Part shown: in pieces, positions 10,423-20,779 of the stretch
How positions within the stretch are numbered: the first letter of the stretch is position 1
Layout of the letters: the number at the start of each line of letters is the position of its first letter
Source of the DNA: Pelolinea submarina
GTDB lineage: Bacteria > Chloroflexota > Anaerolineae > Anaerolineales > Anaerolineaceae
Reading direction: 5' to 3'
Length of the DNA: 64,000 bases
Assembly (NCBI RefSeq): GCF_003966975.1
Contig: NZ_AP018437.1
Location: 2,356,001 to 2,420,000 of the forward strand
The notes under the pieces: model-generated
Seen by the model: only the letters and a program-made list of their open reading frames with translations
What the model was told of the DNA's origin: nothing
Database searches by the model: none
Made by a program: the position numbers and the translations under genes

Positions 10423-10921
10423 CGCGAGTGTCAGTGACCATATTAATTTTTGATACTAATCTCCTCGGATTCAATTTAGAATCATACTTTCTTGTACCGG
10501 CCAGTATTTTCGGTATATCCGGAATAATCGTAACTTTCTCCTCCTGGTTCGTAACTGTGCTAATAAATTTCGCATCAATAGTCATATCTGCCGGCGTTTG
10601 CATACCATCAAGCCTCAAAGGCATCACCCCTTCGATAGTATCAACAATCAATCCGGCAATTTGTTTACCGGATTGAAGAATAATTATGGGAGTATTTAAT
10701 TCAAAAGAAATTGGTTGAAGTCCAAATCTGATTCGCAGGTTTACAACAGGAATTACTCGTCCTCTAAAACCAATTAATCCCGCAAGCCATAATGGGGATG
10801 CGGGAATTTTGGTAATTGCCACCATATGAACAACCTGGATGACTGACTCAATTGATATACCATAATGGCTATCATCCAGATCGAAAACGATATACTGTGG
10901 GAAGTTATCCTCTGGTACCAA
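10403..10921 (-). CDS. cheW: Chemotaxis coupling protein CheW (copy 1), first gene of the chemosensory operon
   Basis: 172 residues with one CheW domain: YIVFDLDDSHYGI, IPASPLWLAGLIGFRGRVIPVVNL, IIILQSGKQIAGLIVD. A GAGGAG ribosome binding site lies just upstream of the start. It is the first gene of the operon; its 3' end overlaps cheR by 20 bases. A -10-like TATAAT on the minus strand about 65 bases upstream (10987-10992) probably drives the whole seven-gene operon. Confidence 0.93.
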   Translation of the reverse strand: MVPEDNFPQYIVFDLDDSHYGISIESVIQVVHMVAITKIPASPLWLAGLIGFRGRVIPVVNLRIRFGLQPISFELNTPIIILQSGKQIAGLIVDTIEGVMPLRLDGMQTPADMTIDAKFISTVTNQEEKVTIIPDIPKILAGTRKYDSKLNPRRLVSKINMVTDTRDDQQKK

Positions 10922-10986
10922 TAAAACTCCTCAATGAAATAATGTTGTTTTGCGCTTGTAAGTTATTACACAGCTTCCCTTTAATG

Positions 10987-10992
10987 ATTATA
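10987..10992 (-). promoter_or_regulatory. Probable -10 element of the chemosensory operon promoter
   Basis: On the minus strand the hexamer reads TATAAT, about 65 bases before the first cheW start. No strong -35 is seen at 17 bases. The surrounding 10922-11165 interval is very AT-rich and separates the divergent che operon and mevalonate decarboxylase gene. Confidence 0.45.
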
Positions 10993-11165
10993 CACGGGTA
11001 GAGTATTTCAATAAATATATAAATATTATTATATCTATTACTATTTATTTATAAACCAGGAGTGTTATTTTGGTGGTTGAGTAAACATATTTAATCAGGA
11101 TAATTGGGTATCCTTGAATGGTAAACTTGATTTTAAATTGAACTGTAAGGATTAGAGTCATAAAA

Positions 11166-12149
11166 ATGATCTATGCCCTCGCGCACCCAAATATCGCTTT
11201 CATAAAATATTGGGGCAACCGAAATCAACAATTACGGCTGCCGATGAACGGCTCCATCTCAATGAATCTGTCCGCACTGGAAACCCATACCGCCGTTAGC
11301 CTTGCGTCTGATATATCCACAGATCAGCTATGGATCAACAACGGAGAGCAGTCCGGCAGCGCTTTGGCACGCGTCAGCGCTTTCCTGGACATCATCCGTG
11401 AAATGAGCGGCCGCCTTACATTTGCCGAAGTACGCAGCACCAGCAACTTCCCCGCTTCGGCTGGCATCGCTTCCTCGGCAGCAGCCTTCGCTGCTCTGGC
11501 AATTGCCGGCGCGCAAGCCTATGGGCTCGATCTGAACGAAAAAGACCTTTCATGCCTGGCACGGCGCGGTTCGGGTTCCGCTTGCCGCTCGATTCCAACC
11601 GGCTTTACCGAATGGCGGCCCGGCAGCGATGATAACAACTCCTATGCGCAGTCAATCGCCGCTCCTGACCATTGGCCCCTGTGGGACTGCATCGCCGTAG
11701 TGGAAAGCGGCCCAAAACCCACCGGCTCCACCGAAGGCCACGCCCTCGCGCCTACCAGCCCGCTGCAAGCCGCACGTGTCGCTGACACACCCCGCCGCCT
11801 GGATATCTGCCGCCAGGCCATCCAGAACAAGGATTTTGAAAAGCTGGCGGACATTATCGAACTGGACAGTAATATCATGCACGCCGTTATGATGACTTCA
11901 CAACCCGCGCTGATGTATTGGTCGCCCGCCTCACTCCTCGTGATGAAAGAAGTCCGCGCCTTGCGCCAATCCGGTCTGGCTGCCGCCTTCACTTTGGATG
12001 CCGGCCCTAATGTGCATGTCATCACAACCGAAGAACATCACGAAACCATCAAAGAACACTTGTCCGCTTTACCCGGTGTGCAGCAAGTTATCAGCTCTCC
12101 GGTGGGAGGAGCGGCAAAACTCATCGAAGGGGAAATTAATAATCTTTAA
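11166..12149 (+). CDS. mvaD: Diphosphomevalonate decarboxylase family protein (GHMP superfamily)
   Basis: 327 residues, normal for the family. Motifs in order: HPNIAFIKYWGN (residues 7-18), PASAGIASSAAAFAAL (P-loop-like ATP region), RRGSGSACRS (phosphate binding) and the catalytic Asp278 in LDAGPNVHV. The reaction is ATP-dependent decarboxylation giving isopentenyl diphosphate, or isopentenyl phosphate if the substrate is monophosphate. The family's usual KYWGK is KYWGN here; since a Chloroflexota homologue (Roseiflexus) is known to act on phosphomevalonate, substrate specificity should be left open. No other mevalonate gene is adjacent. The ribosome binding site is weak (TAAGG about 14 bases upstream). 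Confidence 0.9.
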   Translation: MIYALAHPNIAFIKYWGNRNQQLRLPMNGSISMNLSALETHTAVSLASDISTDQLWINNGEQSGSALARVSAFLDIIREMSGRLTFAEVRSTSNFPASAGIASSAAAFAALAIAGAQAYGLDLNEKDLSCLARRGSGSACRSIPTGFTEWRPGSDDNNSYAQSIAAPDHWPLWDCIAVVESGPKPTGSTEGHALAPTSPLQAARVADTPRRLDICRQAIQNKDFEKLADIIELDSNIMHAVMMTSQPALMYWSPASLLVMKEVRALRQSGLAAAFTLDAGPNVHVITTEEHHETIKEHLSALPGVQQVISSPVGGAAKLIEGEINNL

Positions 12150-12172
12150 ACAATCCCGCGTTGAGGACAGGT

Positions 12173-12178
12173 TATAAT
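12173..12178 (+). promoter_or_regulatory. -10 element (TATAAT) upstream of the site-2 protease gene
   Basis: TATAAT lies 24 bases before the rseP start, in the context GGTTATAAT.GCCAGC. The same context occurs at 23306-23321 in front of another gene. It suggests an internal promoter between mvaD and rseP. No consensus -35. Confidence 0.45.
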
Positions 12179-12201
12179 CGCCAGCGAAGAGGAAAAATAT
12201 T

Positions 12202-13281
12202 ATGAATAGTACATCTGCCAACTTGTTGGTTTTTATTGTCGCCTTGAGTTTCCTTATGTTCACGCATGAACTCGGCCATTTTTTGGTTGGCAAATTTTTC
12301 AAAATTGATGCTGAAGAATTTGGTTTCGGCTACCCGCCCAAATTGGTCAAACTATTTAAGTGGGGTAAAACCGAATTTACGCTGAACTGGATACCTTTCG
12401 GTGCCTTTGTCCGTTTTAAAGGAGAAGACGACCCCACTGCTGAAGGCGGATTTTATGCCGCCAATAAATGGCAGCGCTTGGGGACTTTATTCGCCGGTCC
12501 GGCCATGAACATTCTCATCGGTATCCTGCTTTTTTCCATCGTTATTTCACAATCCGGCTTTCCCAATGAAAAAATCGTGCAGATTGCGTACGTGGAACCG
12601 GGTTCTCCCGCTTACGAAGCCGGTATTCTGGCAAACGATGAATTCGTCACCATCAACGGGCAATCAGTATTCAGCATGACAGAAGTCAGCAGCCTCATCC
12701 AGGAAAATCTGGGGCAAGAGGTTGAAATTGGAATGCTGCGTGACGGACAGCCCGTCACAATTTCTGTTGTACCGCGCGCCAATCCACCCGAAGGCCAGGG
12801 AGCCATGGGCATCATCATGCAGAACCCGGTTATTAAATATGGGTTCTTCCAGGCAATCCCGCATGGTGCGGTAATGGCTTGGGAACAGATCAAGCAGGTG
12901 TTTGAATTGCCCGGCATGGTTTCGCGCGGTGAGGTTACTTCGGAAGAACTGCGCCCCCTCTCTCCCAAAGGGTTATTCGATGTATATGCCCAGGTACGTG
13001 AAAGTGAACAAGCCTACGAGCAGGCACAGCCCAACCTGGCTTTTTTGAATATTTGCTGGTTTTTTGGTATCATTTCAACCGCGCTGGGTTTTACCAACCT
13101 GCTGCCCATCCCCGCGCTGGATGGCGGCCGGATTTTATTTATCCTGCCGGAAATTTTCATTGGAAAGCGCGTACCTGCAAAATACGAAAACGCTATTCAC
13201 ATGGTCGGGTATATGGCTTTGCTGGTCTTGATGGCGTATATCTTTTTGCAGGATTTTATTAATCCGGTTGTGTTACCATAA
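12202..13281 (+). CDS. rseP: RseP-type site-2 membrane metalloprotease (M50) with PDZ domain
   Basis: 359 residues. The zinc-binding HELGH motif is at residues 22-26 in the first membrane helix, followed by the FGAFVRFKGED loop and the GPAMNI motif. A PDZ domain lies in the middle (VEPGSPAYEAGILANDEFVTINGQ), and the third metal ligand is in NLLPIPALDGGRI near the C-terminal membrane spans. Family role: intramembrane cleavage of anti-sigma factors or other membrane proteins after a site-1 cut. GAGGAAA ribosome binding site. Next gene follows after 6 bases. In many bacteria it sits with dxr; here it follows a mevalonate gene, consistent with an organism lacking or not clustering the MEP pathway. 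Confidence 0.93.
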   Translation: MNSTSANLLVFIVALSFLMFTHELGHFLVGKFFKIDAEEFGFGYPPKLVKLFKWGKTEFTLNWIPFGAFVRFKGEDDPTAEGGFYAANKWQRLGTLFAGPAMNILIGILLFSIVISQSGFPNEKIVQIAYVEPGSPAYEAGILANDEFVTINGQSVFSMTEVSSLIQENLGQEVEIGMLRDGQPVTISVVPRANPPEGQGAMGIIMQNPVIKYGFFQAIPHGAVMAWEQIKQVFELPGMVSRGEVTSEELRPLSPKGLFDVYAQVRESEQAYEQAQPNLAFLNICWFFGIISTALGFTNLLPIPALDGGRILFILPEIFIGKRVPAKYENAIHMVGYMALLVLMAYIFLQDFINPVVLP

Positions 13282-13287
13282 AGAGAA

Positions 13288-14229
13288 ATGACAGATAACG
13301 ACAAAAAAACCTTGAATTTAATTGAAATATTGCAGGACTTAAACCGGCCATTTCCGCCGGAATACCTGCATATCTTTTCGGACATCACCGCAGCTGACTT
13401 GGATGAGATTAAAAAAGCCTGGCCGGAAATTCCGGTCCTGCGAAAAATCACCCTCCTGCAGGATTTGGAAGCCATGATGGAATCCGATACCTTGCTTTCG
13501 TGCGATGATTTTGCCCGTTTCGCCTTGCAGGATGATAATCCGGACGTGCGTTCACGCGCCATTAACTTGTTGTGGGAAAGTGAAGACCCGCGCCTGACAC
13601 ATATTTTCGGTGATATTCTCACCCAGGACGGAAACGAAGTCGTGCGGGCCAATGCGGCGTCAGCCCTGGGAAAATTCGTTCTCATGGGCGAACTGGAAGA
13701 AATCTCACAGAAGATTTTCGACCGCATAATTGATTTGCTGTTGAAACATTATGAAATTGAAGTCTTTGACGAAGTTAAACAGGAGATTCTCCGGTCGCTT
13801 TCTTATTGCGGTAAACAGGAAATCGCCAAGCTGATCAAAGAGGCATACGAAACGAATAAGAAAGCCTGGAAAATTGCCGCACTCGAATCCATGGGACGTT
13901 CTGCCGATAACCGTTGGAAGGACCATGTTCTTGCGAATCTGACCAACGACGATGCCGATTTGCAGTACGAAGCTATCCGTGCTGCCGGTGAGTTGGAATT
14001 GAAAGCCTCGCGTGAAATTCTTTTACGTACCCTGGCGGAAGAAGCCGGAAATAATGATGTCTTCTACCAGACGATTTGGGCTCTTTCCAAGATTGGCGGT
14101 GGTTCTGTTCGGGAAACACTGCAGGATTTGCTTGAAAACAGCAACGATGATGAAGAGATCGAGGTTCTCGAAATGGCACTCGATAATTTGGATTTCACGG
14201 ATGAGAATTCAGAATTAAGCCTTTTCTGA
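13288..14229 (+). CDS. HEAT-repeat protein
   Basis: 313 residues, rich in acidic residues and built of repeated alpha-helical pairs of about 31 residues, e.g. DDNPDVRSRAINLLWESEDPRL, DGNEVVRANAASALGKFV and DDADLQYEAIRAAGELEL. The spacing and the D.n.VR.nAanALG pattern are those of HEAT/PBS-lyase-like repeats. Such scaffolds mediate protein-protein contacts; no catalytic residues are seen and no signal peptide is present. It starts 6 bases after rseP with AAAGAG just upstream, so it is cotranscribed with rseP and acyP. The specific role is unknown. Confidence 0.85.
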   Translation: MTDNDKKTLNLIEILQDLNRPFPPEYLHIFSDITAADLDEIKKAWPEIPVLRKITLLQDLEAMMESDTLLSCDDFARFALQDDNPDVRSRAINLLWESEDPRLTHIFGDILTQDGNEVVRANAASALGKFVLMGELEEISQKIFDRIIDLLLKHYEIEVFDEVKQEILRSLSYCGKQEIAKLIKEAYETNKKAWKIAALESMGRSADNRWKDHVLANLTNDDADLQYEAIRAAGELELKASREILLRTLAEEAGNNDVFYQTIWALSKIGGGSVRETLQDLLENSNDDEEIEVLEMALDNLDFTDENSELSLF

Positions 14230-14247
14230 TAAAAGCAGGATTGAACA

Positions 14248-14538
14248 ATGGAGAATGACACCAAACGTTTTCATGCAATCATCAAAGGCATCGTTCAGGG
14301 AGTCGGGTTTCGTTTTTTTGTCTTTCAATACGGCGTCAATCTAAACCTGAATGGCTGGGTGCGCAACCGTTATAACGGCGATGTCGAAGTAGTTGTGGAA
14401 GGGCCCAAGGATACTCTGGACGCGTTCCTCGAAAAGCTTTACCAGGGCCCGCAAATGGCCCATGTAGACAAGATCGATCTCGATTGGGAAGAACCCAGGG
14501 GCGACCTGCCTACCTTTACCATTTACGAGTCGGAATAA
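14248..14538 (+). CDS. acyP: Acylphosphatase
   Basis: 96 residues, typical size. Contains the acylphosphatase signature IVQGVGFRFFVFQYG with the phosphate-binding Arg and the GWVRNRYNGDVEVVVEG motif with the catalytic Asn. It hydrolyses acyl phosphates such as carbamoyl or acetyl phosphate in the cytoplasm. AGGA ribosome binding site 10 bases upstream; 18 bases after the HEAT-repeat gene. It converges on uvrB with only 3 bases between stops, so no terminator separates them. Confidence 0.95.
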   Translation: MENDTKRFHAIIKGIVQGVGFRFFVFQYGVNLNLNGWVRNRYNGDVEVVVEGPKDTLDAFLEKLYQGPQMAHVDKIDLDWEEPRGDLPTFTIYESE

Positions 14539-14541
14539 TAT

Positions 14542-16587
14542 CTACTCTTCGTCCTCACCGCTCATGATGAGGGCTTTCTTCCAAGCCGGCTGCCCCGATT
14601 CATCCGCCAGCATCAAACGCAGTTCGTAAATCTGATCGCGCAGTGTTGCCGCCCGCTCGAATTCCAACGCGTCTGCCGCCTGCCGCATTCTATTTTCAGT
14701 GTCCTTGATAAGATGCCGGATTTCATTCACCGGCAGCTTGCTTACAGTCTCTCCTGCGTCGTAATCCGCTTGATTTTCTGCGACTGCGTATTCTCCCAAC
14801 CGTGCCGTTATGTCATACACCTCCTTAATAATCGTAGCCGGTTGAATATGATGCTCACGGTTGTAAGCTTCCTGTTTTTCTCTTCTGCGGTCGGTCTCGT
14901 CAATGGCTACGCGCATTGCATCCGTAACCTTATCCCCGTACATAATCACCAACCCGCTCGAATTACGCGCCGCCCGTCCGATAGTTTGGATCAATGCTGT
15001 CGCGGAGCGCAGGAAACCCTGTTTGTCCGCGTCCAGAATGGCTACCAGTGATACTTCCGGCAGATCCAATCCCTCACGCAGCAGGTTGATGCCCACTACC
15101 ACGTCGTAGATGCCCAAGCGCAGGTCGCGCAGGATGCCCACCCGGTCAAGTGTTTCCACTTCCGAATGCAGGTAATGCACCTTAATTTTCAGTTCTTCCA
15201 GATAAGTTGATAAATCCTCAGCCATGCGTTTGGTCAGCGTGGTCACGAGGACACGCTCTTTACGTTCCACACGCGTGCGGATTTCAGCGATCAGGTCATC
15301 CACCTGCCCTTCCACCGGGCGCACTTCAATTTGCGGATCTACCAACCCGGTCGGACGGATGATTTGCTCCGCCACAGCCTGGGCATGCTCCATCTCATAA
15401 GGGCCGGGGGTCGCCGAGGTGTAAATAGTCGAACCCATCTTCCCTTCGAATTCATCGAAGGTCAACGGGCGGTTATCCATCGCCGAAGGCAGCCGAAAAC
15501 CGTATTCCACCAGCGTGGATTTGCGCGAGCGGTCGCCATTGTACATACCGCGGATCTGCGGCACGGTCATGTGTGACTCGTCGATCACCATTATGTACTC
15601 GGAGGGCATGAAGTCCATCAGCGTCCAGGGCGGCGAACCTTCCGGCCGTTGATCCATGTGACGTGAGTAGTTCTCAATACCCGAGCAGTAGCCAATCTCA
15701 CGCATCATCTCCAAGTCAAAACGGGTGCGTTGTTCCAGCCGCTGCGCTTCCAGGTACTTCTCATCGTGTTTGAATACCTTTAGTTGTTCATCCAGTTCTT
15801 CTTCTATGTCGCTGAGCGCCTTGCGCAGGCGATCCTCCTGGGTGATGAAGTGCTTGGCCGGGTAAATCTCCACCTGCTCCAGCTCTTCTAAAATTTCACC
15901 CGTAATGGGATTCAATTTCAGAATGCGCTCAATCTCATCTCCGAAGAAAGCGAGCCGGTACACCAGGTTCTTTTCGTAAGCCGGGAATACTTCCAGTGTG
16001 TCTCCGCGCAAGCGGAAAACACCCGGACGCAGTTCCAGATCATTGCGGGTATAGTGCGATTCCACCAGCTGCCTCAGCAGGACGTTGCGCCGGTAAATCT
16101 CCCCGCGCTTCAGCTCCATCACCACACTGCTGTAAGCTTCCGGGCTGCCCAAACCGTAAATAGCCGACACGGACGCAACCACAATCACGTCTTTGCGTGA
16201 AACGATCGAGGTGGTCGCAGCCAAACGCAGCCGTTCGATTTCCTCGTTGATTTCGGTCTCTTTCTCGATGTAGAGGTCCTGGCGTGGGACGTAGGCTTCC
16301 GGCTGGTAATAATCGTAATACGATACAAAATACTCAACCGCGTTTTCAGGGAAAAATTCTTTGAATTCCGCGTATAACTGCGCAGCCAGTGTCTTGTTAT
16401 GCACCAGCACCAGAGCCGGACGCTGTACTTCCTGGATGACGTTTGCGATAGTGAAGGTCTTGCCGGTTCCGGTAGCGCCCAGCAGCACCTGATGGTGTTT
16501 ACCCTCCCGGATCCCCTCAACCAGCTCGCGGATAGCCTGGGGTTGGTCGCCCAGGGGTTGGTAGGGAGCTTTCAACTTAAATTCCAT
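14542..16587 (-). CDS. uvrB: Excinuclease ABC subunit B (UvrB)
   Basis: 681 residues, full length. Walker A GATGTGKT at residues 37-44, the beta-hairpin region [16 protein letters not shown] Walker B-like motif, helicase motif [11 protein letters not shown], and the C-terminal UVR domain ([16 protein letters not shown]) that binds UvrC. It is the damage-verification helicase of nucleotide excision repair. Ribosome binding site AGGAGAAGG just upstream; 17 bases downstream of mfd. The pairing with mfd in one operon makes a transcription-coupled repair unit. Confidence 0.98.
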   Translation of the reverse strand: MEFKLKAPYQPLGDQPQAIRELVEGIREGKHHQVLLGATGTGKTFTIANVIQEVQRPALVLVHNKTLAAQLYAEFKEFFPENAVEYFVSYYDYYQPEAYVPRQDLYIEKETEINEEIERLRLAATTSIVSRKDVIVVASVSAIYGLGSPEAYSSVVMELKRGEIYRRNVLLRQLVESHYTRNDLELRPGVFRLRGDTLEVFPAYEKNLVYRLAFFGDEIERILKLNPITGEILEELEQVEIYPAKHFITQEDRLRKALSDIEEELDEQLKVFKHDEKYLEAQRLEQRTRFDLEMMREIGYCSGIENYSRHMDQRPEGSPPWTLMDFMPSEYIMVIDESHMTVPQIRGMYNGDRSRKSTLVEYGFRLPSAMDNRPLTFDEFEGKMGSTIYTSATPGPYEMEHAQAVAEQIIRPTGLVDPQIEVRPVEGQVDDLIAEIRTRVERKERVLVTTLTKRMAEDLSTYLEELKIKVHYLHSEVETLDRVGILRDLRLGIYDVVVGINLLREGLDLPEVSLVAILDADKQGFLRSATALIQTIGRAARNSSGLVIMYGDKVTDAMRVAIDETDRRREKQEAYNREHHIQPATIIKEVYDITARLGEYAVAENQADYDAGETVSKLPVNEIRHLIKDTENRMRQAADALEFERAATLRDQIYELRLMLADESGQPAWKKALIMSGEDEE

Positions 16588-16604
16588 ATCCTTCTCCTGT
16601 ATCG

Positions 16605-19600
16605 CTAATTCAGTTCAACCAGCCTGGTCAGCAAGGCATCCAGGCGTTCCTGCCAAATCCCCTCACCCAGAATAGGCAGCCAATAGGCATTCTTACCGCG
16701 GCGTGCGTCATTGCCTAAATCCGCCAGATCGCGCACTTTCAAACCTTCCGGCAGCGCCGGATAGCGCAGCACAATCTGATCCCCTTCTATCGAGATGGAT
16801 GCCAATCCAGCCTGCTCCGCTTTCAATTTGATACCCAGCTGCCAAAACAGGTTTTGCGTGTCCTCCGGCAGCGGGCCGAAACGATCGAGAAACTCGTCTT
16901 TAATTTTCTCGATTTCATTTTGGTTAATCGTATCAGCAATCCGGCGGTAAAGCTGTAATCGCAGCTTTTCATCAGGTAGGTATTCTTGGGGGATGCCTAC
17001 CGAGAGCGGCAATTCCACCGCCACCAGCGGACGGATACTGCGATAAGGCAGCTCCGGTTTCGCGGTTTCATATAATCCGCCGCGTTCCTTAACCTCGTTC
17101 ACCGCTTCGGAAAGCAGCCGGGTATACAAATGAAAACCTATTGCGGCAATGTGCCCGTGCTGCACGGTTCCCAGCAGGTCGCCCGCCCCGCGCATTTCCA
17201 GGTCACGCATGGCGATGGAGTAACCTGCCCCCAGTTGGGTATTTTCCGCCAGGGTTTCCAATCGTTCCAAACCTTCCGGCGTGGGTAGTTTCTTGCGGTG
17301 GTGGAAGAAATACGCGTAGGCGCGCGAAGCGCCGCGTCCCACCCGTCCGCGTAGTTGGTATAGCTGTGATAATCCAAAAGTATCGCCGCGATCTACAATC
17401 AGGGTATTGGCATTGGGGATATCCAAACCGGATTCAATAATGGAGGTGGAAACCAGCACGTCCACTTCGCCGGAAGTGAACTTATGCATCACTTCCGCCA
17501 ATTCGTGCTCTTTCATCTGTCCGTGCGCAATCCCCAACCGTGCTTCCGGCACCAGGCTGCGCAGGTGATTCGCCATCGCGCCGATGGTCTGCACGCGGTT
17601 ATGGACAAAGAACACCTGTCCGCCGCGGTCAATTTCGCGGATGATGGCATTGCGGACCAATTGCGGATCATACCCGCCAATATGCGTCTGGATCGGCAGC
17701 CGGTCGGAGGGCGGCGTATTAATATTGGAAATATCGCGGATACCCGACAGCGCCATGTACAGCGTGCGCGGGATGGGTGTCGCAGTCAGTGTCAACACAT
17801 CGATTTCCGTGCGCATCTTTTTGAAGTACTCCTTATGCGTCACACCGAAACGCTGTTCTTCATCGATAATCAACAATCCCAGGTCTTTAAAGAGCACGTC
17901 ATCCTGAAGTAAACGGTGAGTGCCGATGATGATATCCACATCGCCCGCTTCTAAATCCAGCAGGATTTGCGCCTGCTCGGATGGGCTGCGGAAACGCGAT
18001 AGCATTTCCACCTTGACCGGGAAAGGTGCCAGGCGCGTCCGGAAAGATTCGAAATGCTGCTGCGCCAGCACCGTAGTCGGCACCAGCATGGCCACCTGGC
18101 GGCCGTCCATGACGGCCTTGAAAGCTGCCCGCAGCGCGACCTCCGTCTTGCCGTAGCCAACGTCTCCGCACAACAACCGGTCCATTGGCCGCGCCCGTTC
18201 CATGTCATGTTTTACTTCCTCGATGGCCCTGGCCTGGTCGGGAGTCTCAGTGTAAGGGAAACTCAATTCCAGGATGCGCTGCCATTCGGTGTCTGCGCGG
18301 TAAGCATAGCCTTCCACCGTCTGTCGTTTGGCATACAACTCCAACAGATCAACGGCCACTTCCTGAACCGCCTCTTTGACCTTATCCTTGAGCGTCACCC
18401 AATCTTTGGTGCCCAACCGGGTTAGCCGCGGGCCGCGTTCATCCGGCCCTACGTACAAGCTCAAGCGATCAGCCTGATGTACCGGCACGAATAGCTGGTC
18501 GTCTTCCGCGTACTTGATCAGCAGGAAATCCCGTTCCACGCCCTCAATCGAGCGATGGACCAGCCCGGCAAAACGGCCGATGCCGTAATCGATGTGCACT
18601 ACCCAATCGCCCGGCTTCAGGTCCGCGTAAGAGACTTCCGGTCCGGAATAACTCTGCGCTCTTTGTTTGCGCGGCCGCGGGCGCTCCCATCCGAAGATTT
18701 CCGAATCGGTTAGCAGGTAGCTGATGGTTCCCTTGGGGTACCGTACTTCCCAGCCCGCATTCAGACTGCCGTCGATATAAGTCAGCAATTCGGATTCGCT
18801 TAAACCGGCCGCTTCGCCTCGCCCGACTTCCTTCAACCGGTCGACCTGTTTGGACACAACGGTCACCGGATTTCCCTGATTGACAGTCTTGTTGATAAAT
18901 TCAAACAATCCCGGCAAGTGGCTGCCAAAACGCGGCCCGGGCGAAAACGCGCCGGATAATGGGTGGATTTCATCTCCTAACGGGAAACCCAGGTCAATAA
19001 TGCTGAAGCGCGTCATGTTATCGCTCAGTTCGGACCAGGTGGTGTATGGCAGTGGGAAATCCGCCGGCACGGCATTCATCTCCACCGCGTCCTTACGCAG
19101 CCGTAACGCTTGGTCTTCAATCTCCTCGGAGGTTACTTCCAGTGAAGCTTCATTGTCCAGTAGGATGATGGAACCTTTGGGCAGGTAGTCCAATAATGAC
19201 CCCGGATTCTTGTAAGCCAGGGGGATGTTGAATTCGACTAAAGGTTGGCTGGGATCTTCATTTAAATTGGAATGCTCGCCGACCAGTTCGCCGGCCGGTG
19301 GAATAAACACCGAATTGATCATTTCGATGGAGCGCTGCGTGGCCGGGTCGAAGCTGCGGATGGAATCCACCTCGTCCCCGAAAAAATCCACGCGCACCGG
19401 ATGTTCCAGGTTTGTCGGCCATATATCTACCAAACCGCCCCGCCGCGAAAATTGCCCCGCGCTGGTCACCAATTCGGCGGTGGTGTAGCCGATATCCACC
19501 CACTTGCGGCACAAGGCGTCCACCTGCATCTGGCTGCCGACCTTGAGTGTGGCACAAGCCAAAAGGAAGTCCCGTCGTGGGATGGTCCGAGTCATCAGCG

Positions 19601-20000
19601 ATTTGACCGAGGTAAAAATTACCTGGGGCACGTCTTCGCTCTTGCGCGCCGGCAGGAATGTTTGCGCCAGTGCCACCAGTGTCTCCATGCGGTCGCTGCG
19701 CGTATCGCGGCTCCAATTTATTTTTTCGTAGAATAACGGGGTAGGTTCGGCAAAGATGAAATTACGGTTCCCTTCCGCCCAGAAGCTGAATTCTTCATAC
19801 ATGGATTGCAGCCGGTCGGACTTGGAAGTGATAAACAGCAGCGGTTTTTGGGTATCTCGCTGAAGCGCTGCCATGAATGGCAGTCGCACGGAACGCGGCA
19901 GACTGATGGGAATCTGCCTGGTTCCACCTTCCACCTGTTCCAGTAAATCATTGAAACCGGGAAGTTCTTTAAATCGGATTAATTGCTCACTCGTCATCAT
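16605..20000 (-). CDS. mfd: Transcription-repair coupling factor Mfd
   Basis: 1131 residues. N-terminal UvrB-homology module, central RNA polymerase interaction (CarD/RID) domain with [17 protein letters not shown], then a RecG-like superfamily 2 helicase: [16 protein letters not shown] (Walker A), DEEQRFG (Walker B), [11 protein letters not shown], and the motif VI region QLRGRVGR, ending in a TRCF domain. It displaces stalled RNA polymerase and recruits UvrA. The first two codons are both Met, so the start could be one codon later. The 5' end overlaps pth by 14 bases. Confidence 0.98.
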   Translation of the reverse strand: MMTSEQLIRFKELPGFNDLLEQVEGGTRQIPISLPRSVRLPFMAALQRDTQKPLLFITSKSDRLQSMYEEFSFWAEGNRNFIFAEPTPLFYEKINWSRDTRSDRMETLVALAQTFLPARKSEDVPQVIFTSVKSLMTRTIPRRDFLLACATLKVGSQMQVDALCRKWVDIGYTTAELVTSAGQFSRRGGLVDIWPTNLEHPVRVDFFGDEVDSIRSFDPATQRSIEMINSVFIPPAGELVGEHSNLNEDPSQPLVEFNIPLAYKNPGSLLDYLPKGSIILLDNEASLEVTSEEIEDQALRLRKDAVEMNAVPADFPLPYTTWSELSDNMTRFSIIDLGFPLGDEIHPLSGAFSPGPRFGSHLPGLFEFINKTVNQGNPVTVVSKQVDRLKEVGRGEAAGLSESELLTYIDGSLNAGWEVRYPKGTISYLLTDSEIFGWERPRPRKQRAQSYSGPEVSYADLKPGDWVVHIDYGIGRFAGLVHRSIEGVERDFLLIKYAEDDQLFVPVHQADRLSLYVGPDERGPRLTRLGTKDWVTLKDKVKEAVQEVAVDLLELYAKRQTVEGYAYRADTEWQRILELSFPYTETPDQARAIEEVKHDMERARPMDRLLCGDVGYGKTEVALRAAFKAVMDGRQVAMLVPTTVLAQQHFESFRTRLAPFPVKVEMLSRFRSPSEQAQILLDLEAGDVDIIIGTHRLLQDDVLFKDLGLLIIDEEQRFGVTHKEYFKKMRTEIDVLTLTATPIPRTLYMALSGIRDISNINTPPSDRLPIQTHIGGYDPQLVRNAIIREIDRGGQVFFVHNRVQTIGAMANHLRSLVPEARLGIAHGQMKEHELAEVMHKFTSGEVDVLVSTSIIESGLDIPNANTLIVDRGDTFGLSQLYQLRGRVGRGASRAYAYFFHHRKKLPTPEGLERLETLAENTQLGAGYSIAMRDLEMRGAGDLLGTVQHGHIAAIGFHLYTRLLSEAVNEVKERGGLYETAKPELPYRSIRPLVAVELPLSVGIPQEYLPDEKLRLQLYRRIADTINQNEIEKIKDEFLDRFGPLPEDTQNLFWQLGIKLKAEQAGLASISIEGDQIVLRYPALPEGLKVRDLADLGNDARRGKNAYWLPILGEGIWQERLDALLTRLVELN

Positions 20001-20607
20001 TCAGAACAGAACCATTAAACAATGTCATGGCTTTTTCAATTCCCTGTTCCAGGAAAATTTCCAGAGCGTCACCGCACGTATCCAGTACTTGGTCGAGAAT
20101 GATTTCCTCATCCCCTTTGAATTTCTTCAACACGTAGTCCTTGGGATCCATGCGCCCCGGCGGGCGGCCGATTCCCAACCGCATGCGCGGGAATTCCTCC
20201 GACCCCAGACGGGAGATGATGGACTGCATACCGCGTTGGCCGGCAGATCCGCCCGCTTTGCGAATGCGGATGTTGCCGAACGGCAGGTCCATATCGTCAT
20301 TGACGACAACCAGATGCGCCAGGTCAATTTTATAGAAATGCACAAACGAACCGACTGCCGTTCCGGAAAGGTTCATATACGTTTGCGGCATGACCAGCGC
20401 CACGCGTTTCCCCGCAACCGTACCCGCACCGGTCAGTGCTTTGAACTTATAGCGGCTGATATCGATGGACCAGCGTTCAGCCAATCTCTGTATCGCGGAA
20501 AAACCGATATTATGGCGGGTGTGCTCGTATTCGCGGCCCGGGTTGCCCAAACCGACAAAGATATACCATTCGAGAGATTCGTTGGAAGGATGTTGTTTAA
20601 AAAACAT
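19987..20607 (-). CDS. pth: Peptidyl-tRNA hydrolase
   Basis: 206 residues. Canonical Pth motifs: VGLGNPGREYEHTRHNIGF with catalytic His32, PQTYMNLSG, VVNDDMDLPFG and GGSAGQRGMQSI (G-N-GL loop, here with GQ in place of the usual GHNG). It recycles peptidyl-tRNA released from stalled ribosomes. About 10 residues precede the usual start, giving an N-terminus slightly longer than normal. It is the first gene of the pth-mfd-uvrB operon and overlaps mfd by 14 bases. Confidence 0.96.
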   Translation of the reverse strand: MFFKQHPSNESLEWYIFVGLGNPGREYEHTRHNIGFSAIQRLAERWSIDISRYKFKALTGAGTVAGKRVALVMPQTYMNLSGTAVGSFVHFYKIDLAHLVVVNDDMDLPFGNIRIRKAGGSAGQRGMQSIISRLGSEEFPRMRLGIGRPPGRMDPKDYVLKKFKGDEEIILDQVLDTCGDALEIFLEQGIEKAMTLFNGSVLNDDE

Positions 20608-20720
20608 AAAACCACTTTCTAATAAGTTGACAACAAGTTAGTCTAACATAAAGCCCCTGATTATGCAAAATTATACAAAATTCTGATTTCTTCACACTTC
20701 TAATATGTTTTTTATGCAAA

Positions 20721-20748
20721 TTGTCGGACTAATCTGGTATGCTATAAT
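20721..20748 (+). promoter_or_regulatory. Extended -10 promoter for the 20780 gene pair
   Basis: TTGTCG at 20721-20726, 16-base spacer, TATAAT at 20743-20748 with an extended -10 TG (TGCTATAAT). Predicted start about 25 bases before the 20780 start codon. This is one of the better promoter matches in the window. Confidence 0.6.
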
Positions 20749-20779
20749 CAATTCTTAAGACAGACTTAGGCTGTGGAAA

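Noticed and set aside
19873-20622. Plus-strand 249-codon ORF opposite pth and the start of mfd
   Set aside because: Antisense to two well-supported genes; composition and residues are those of a shadow frame.
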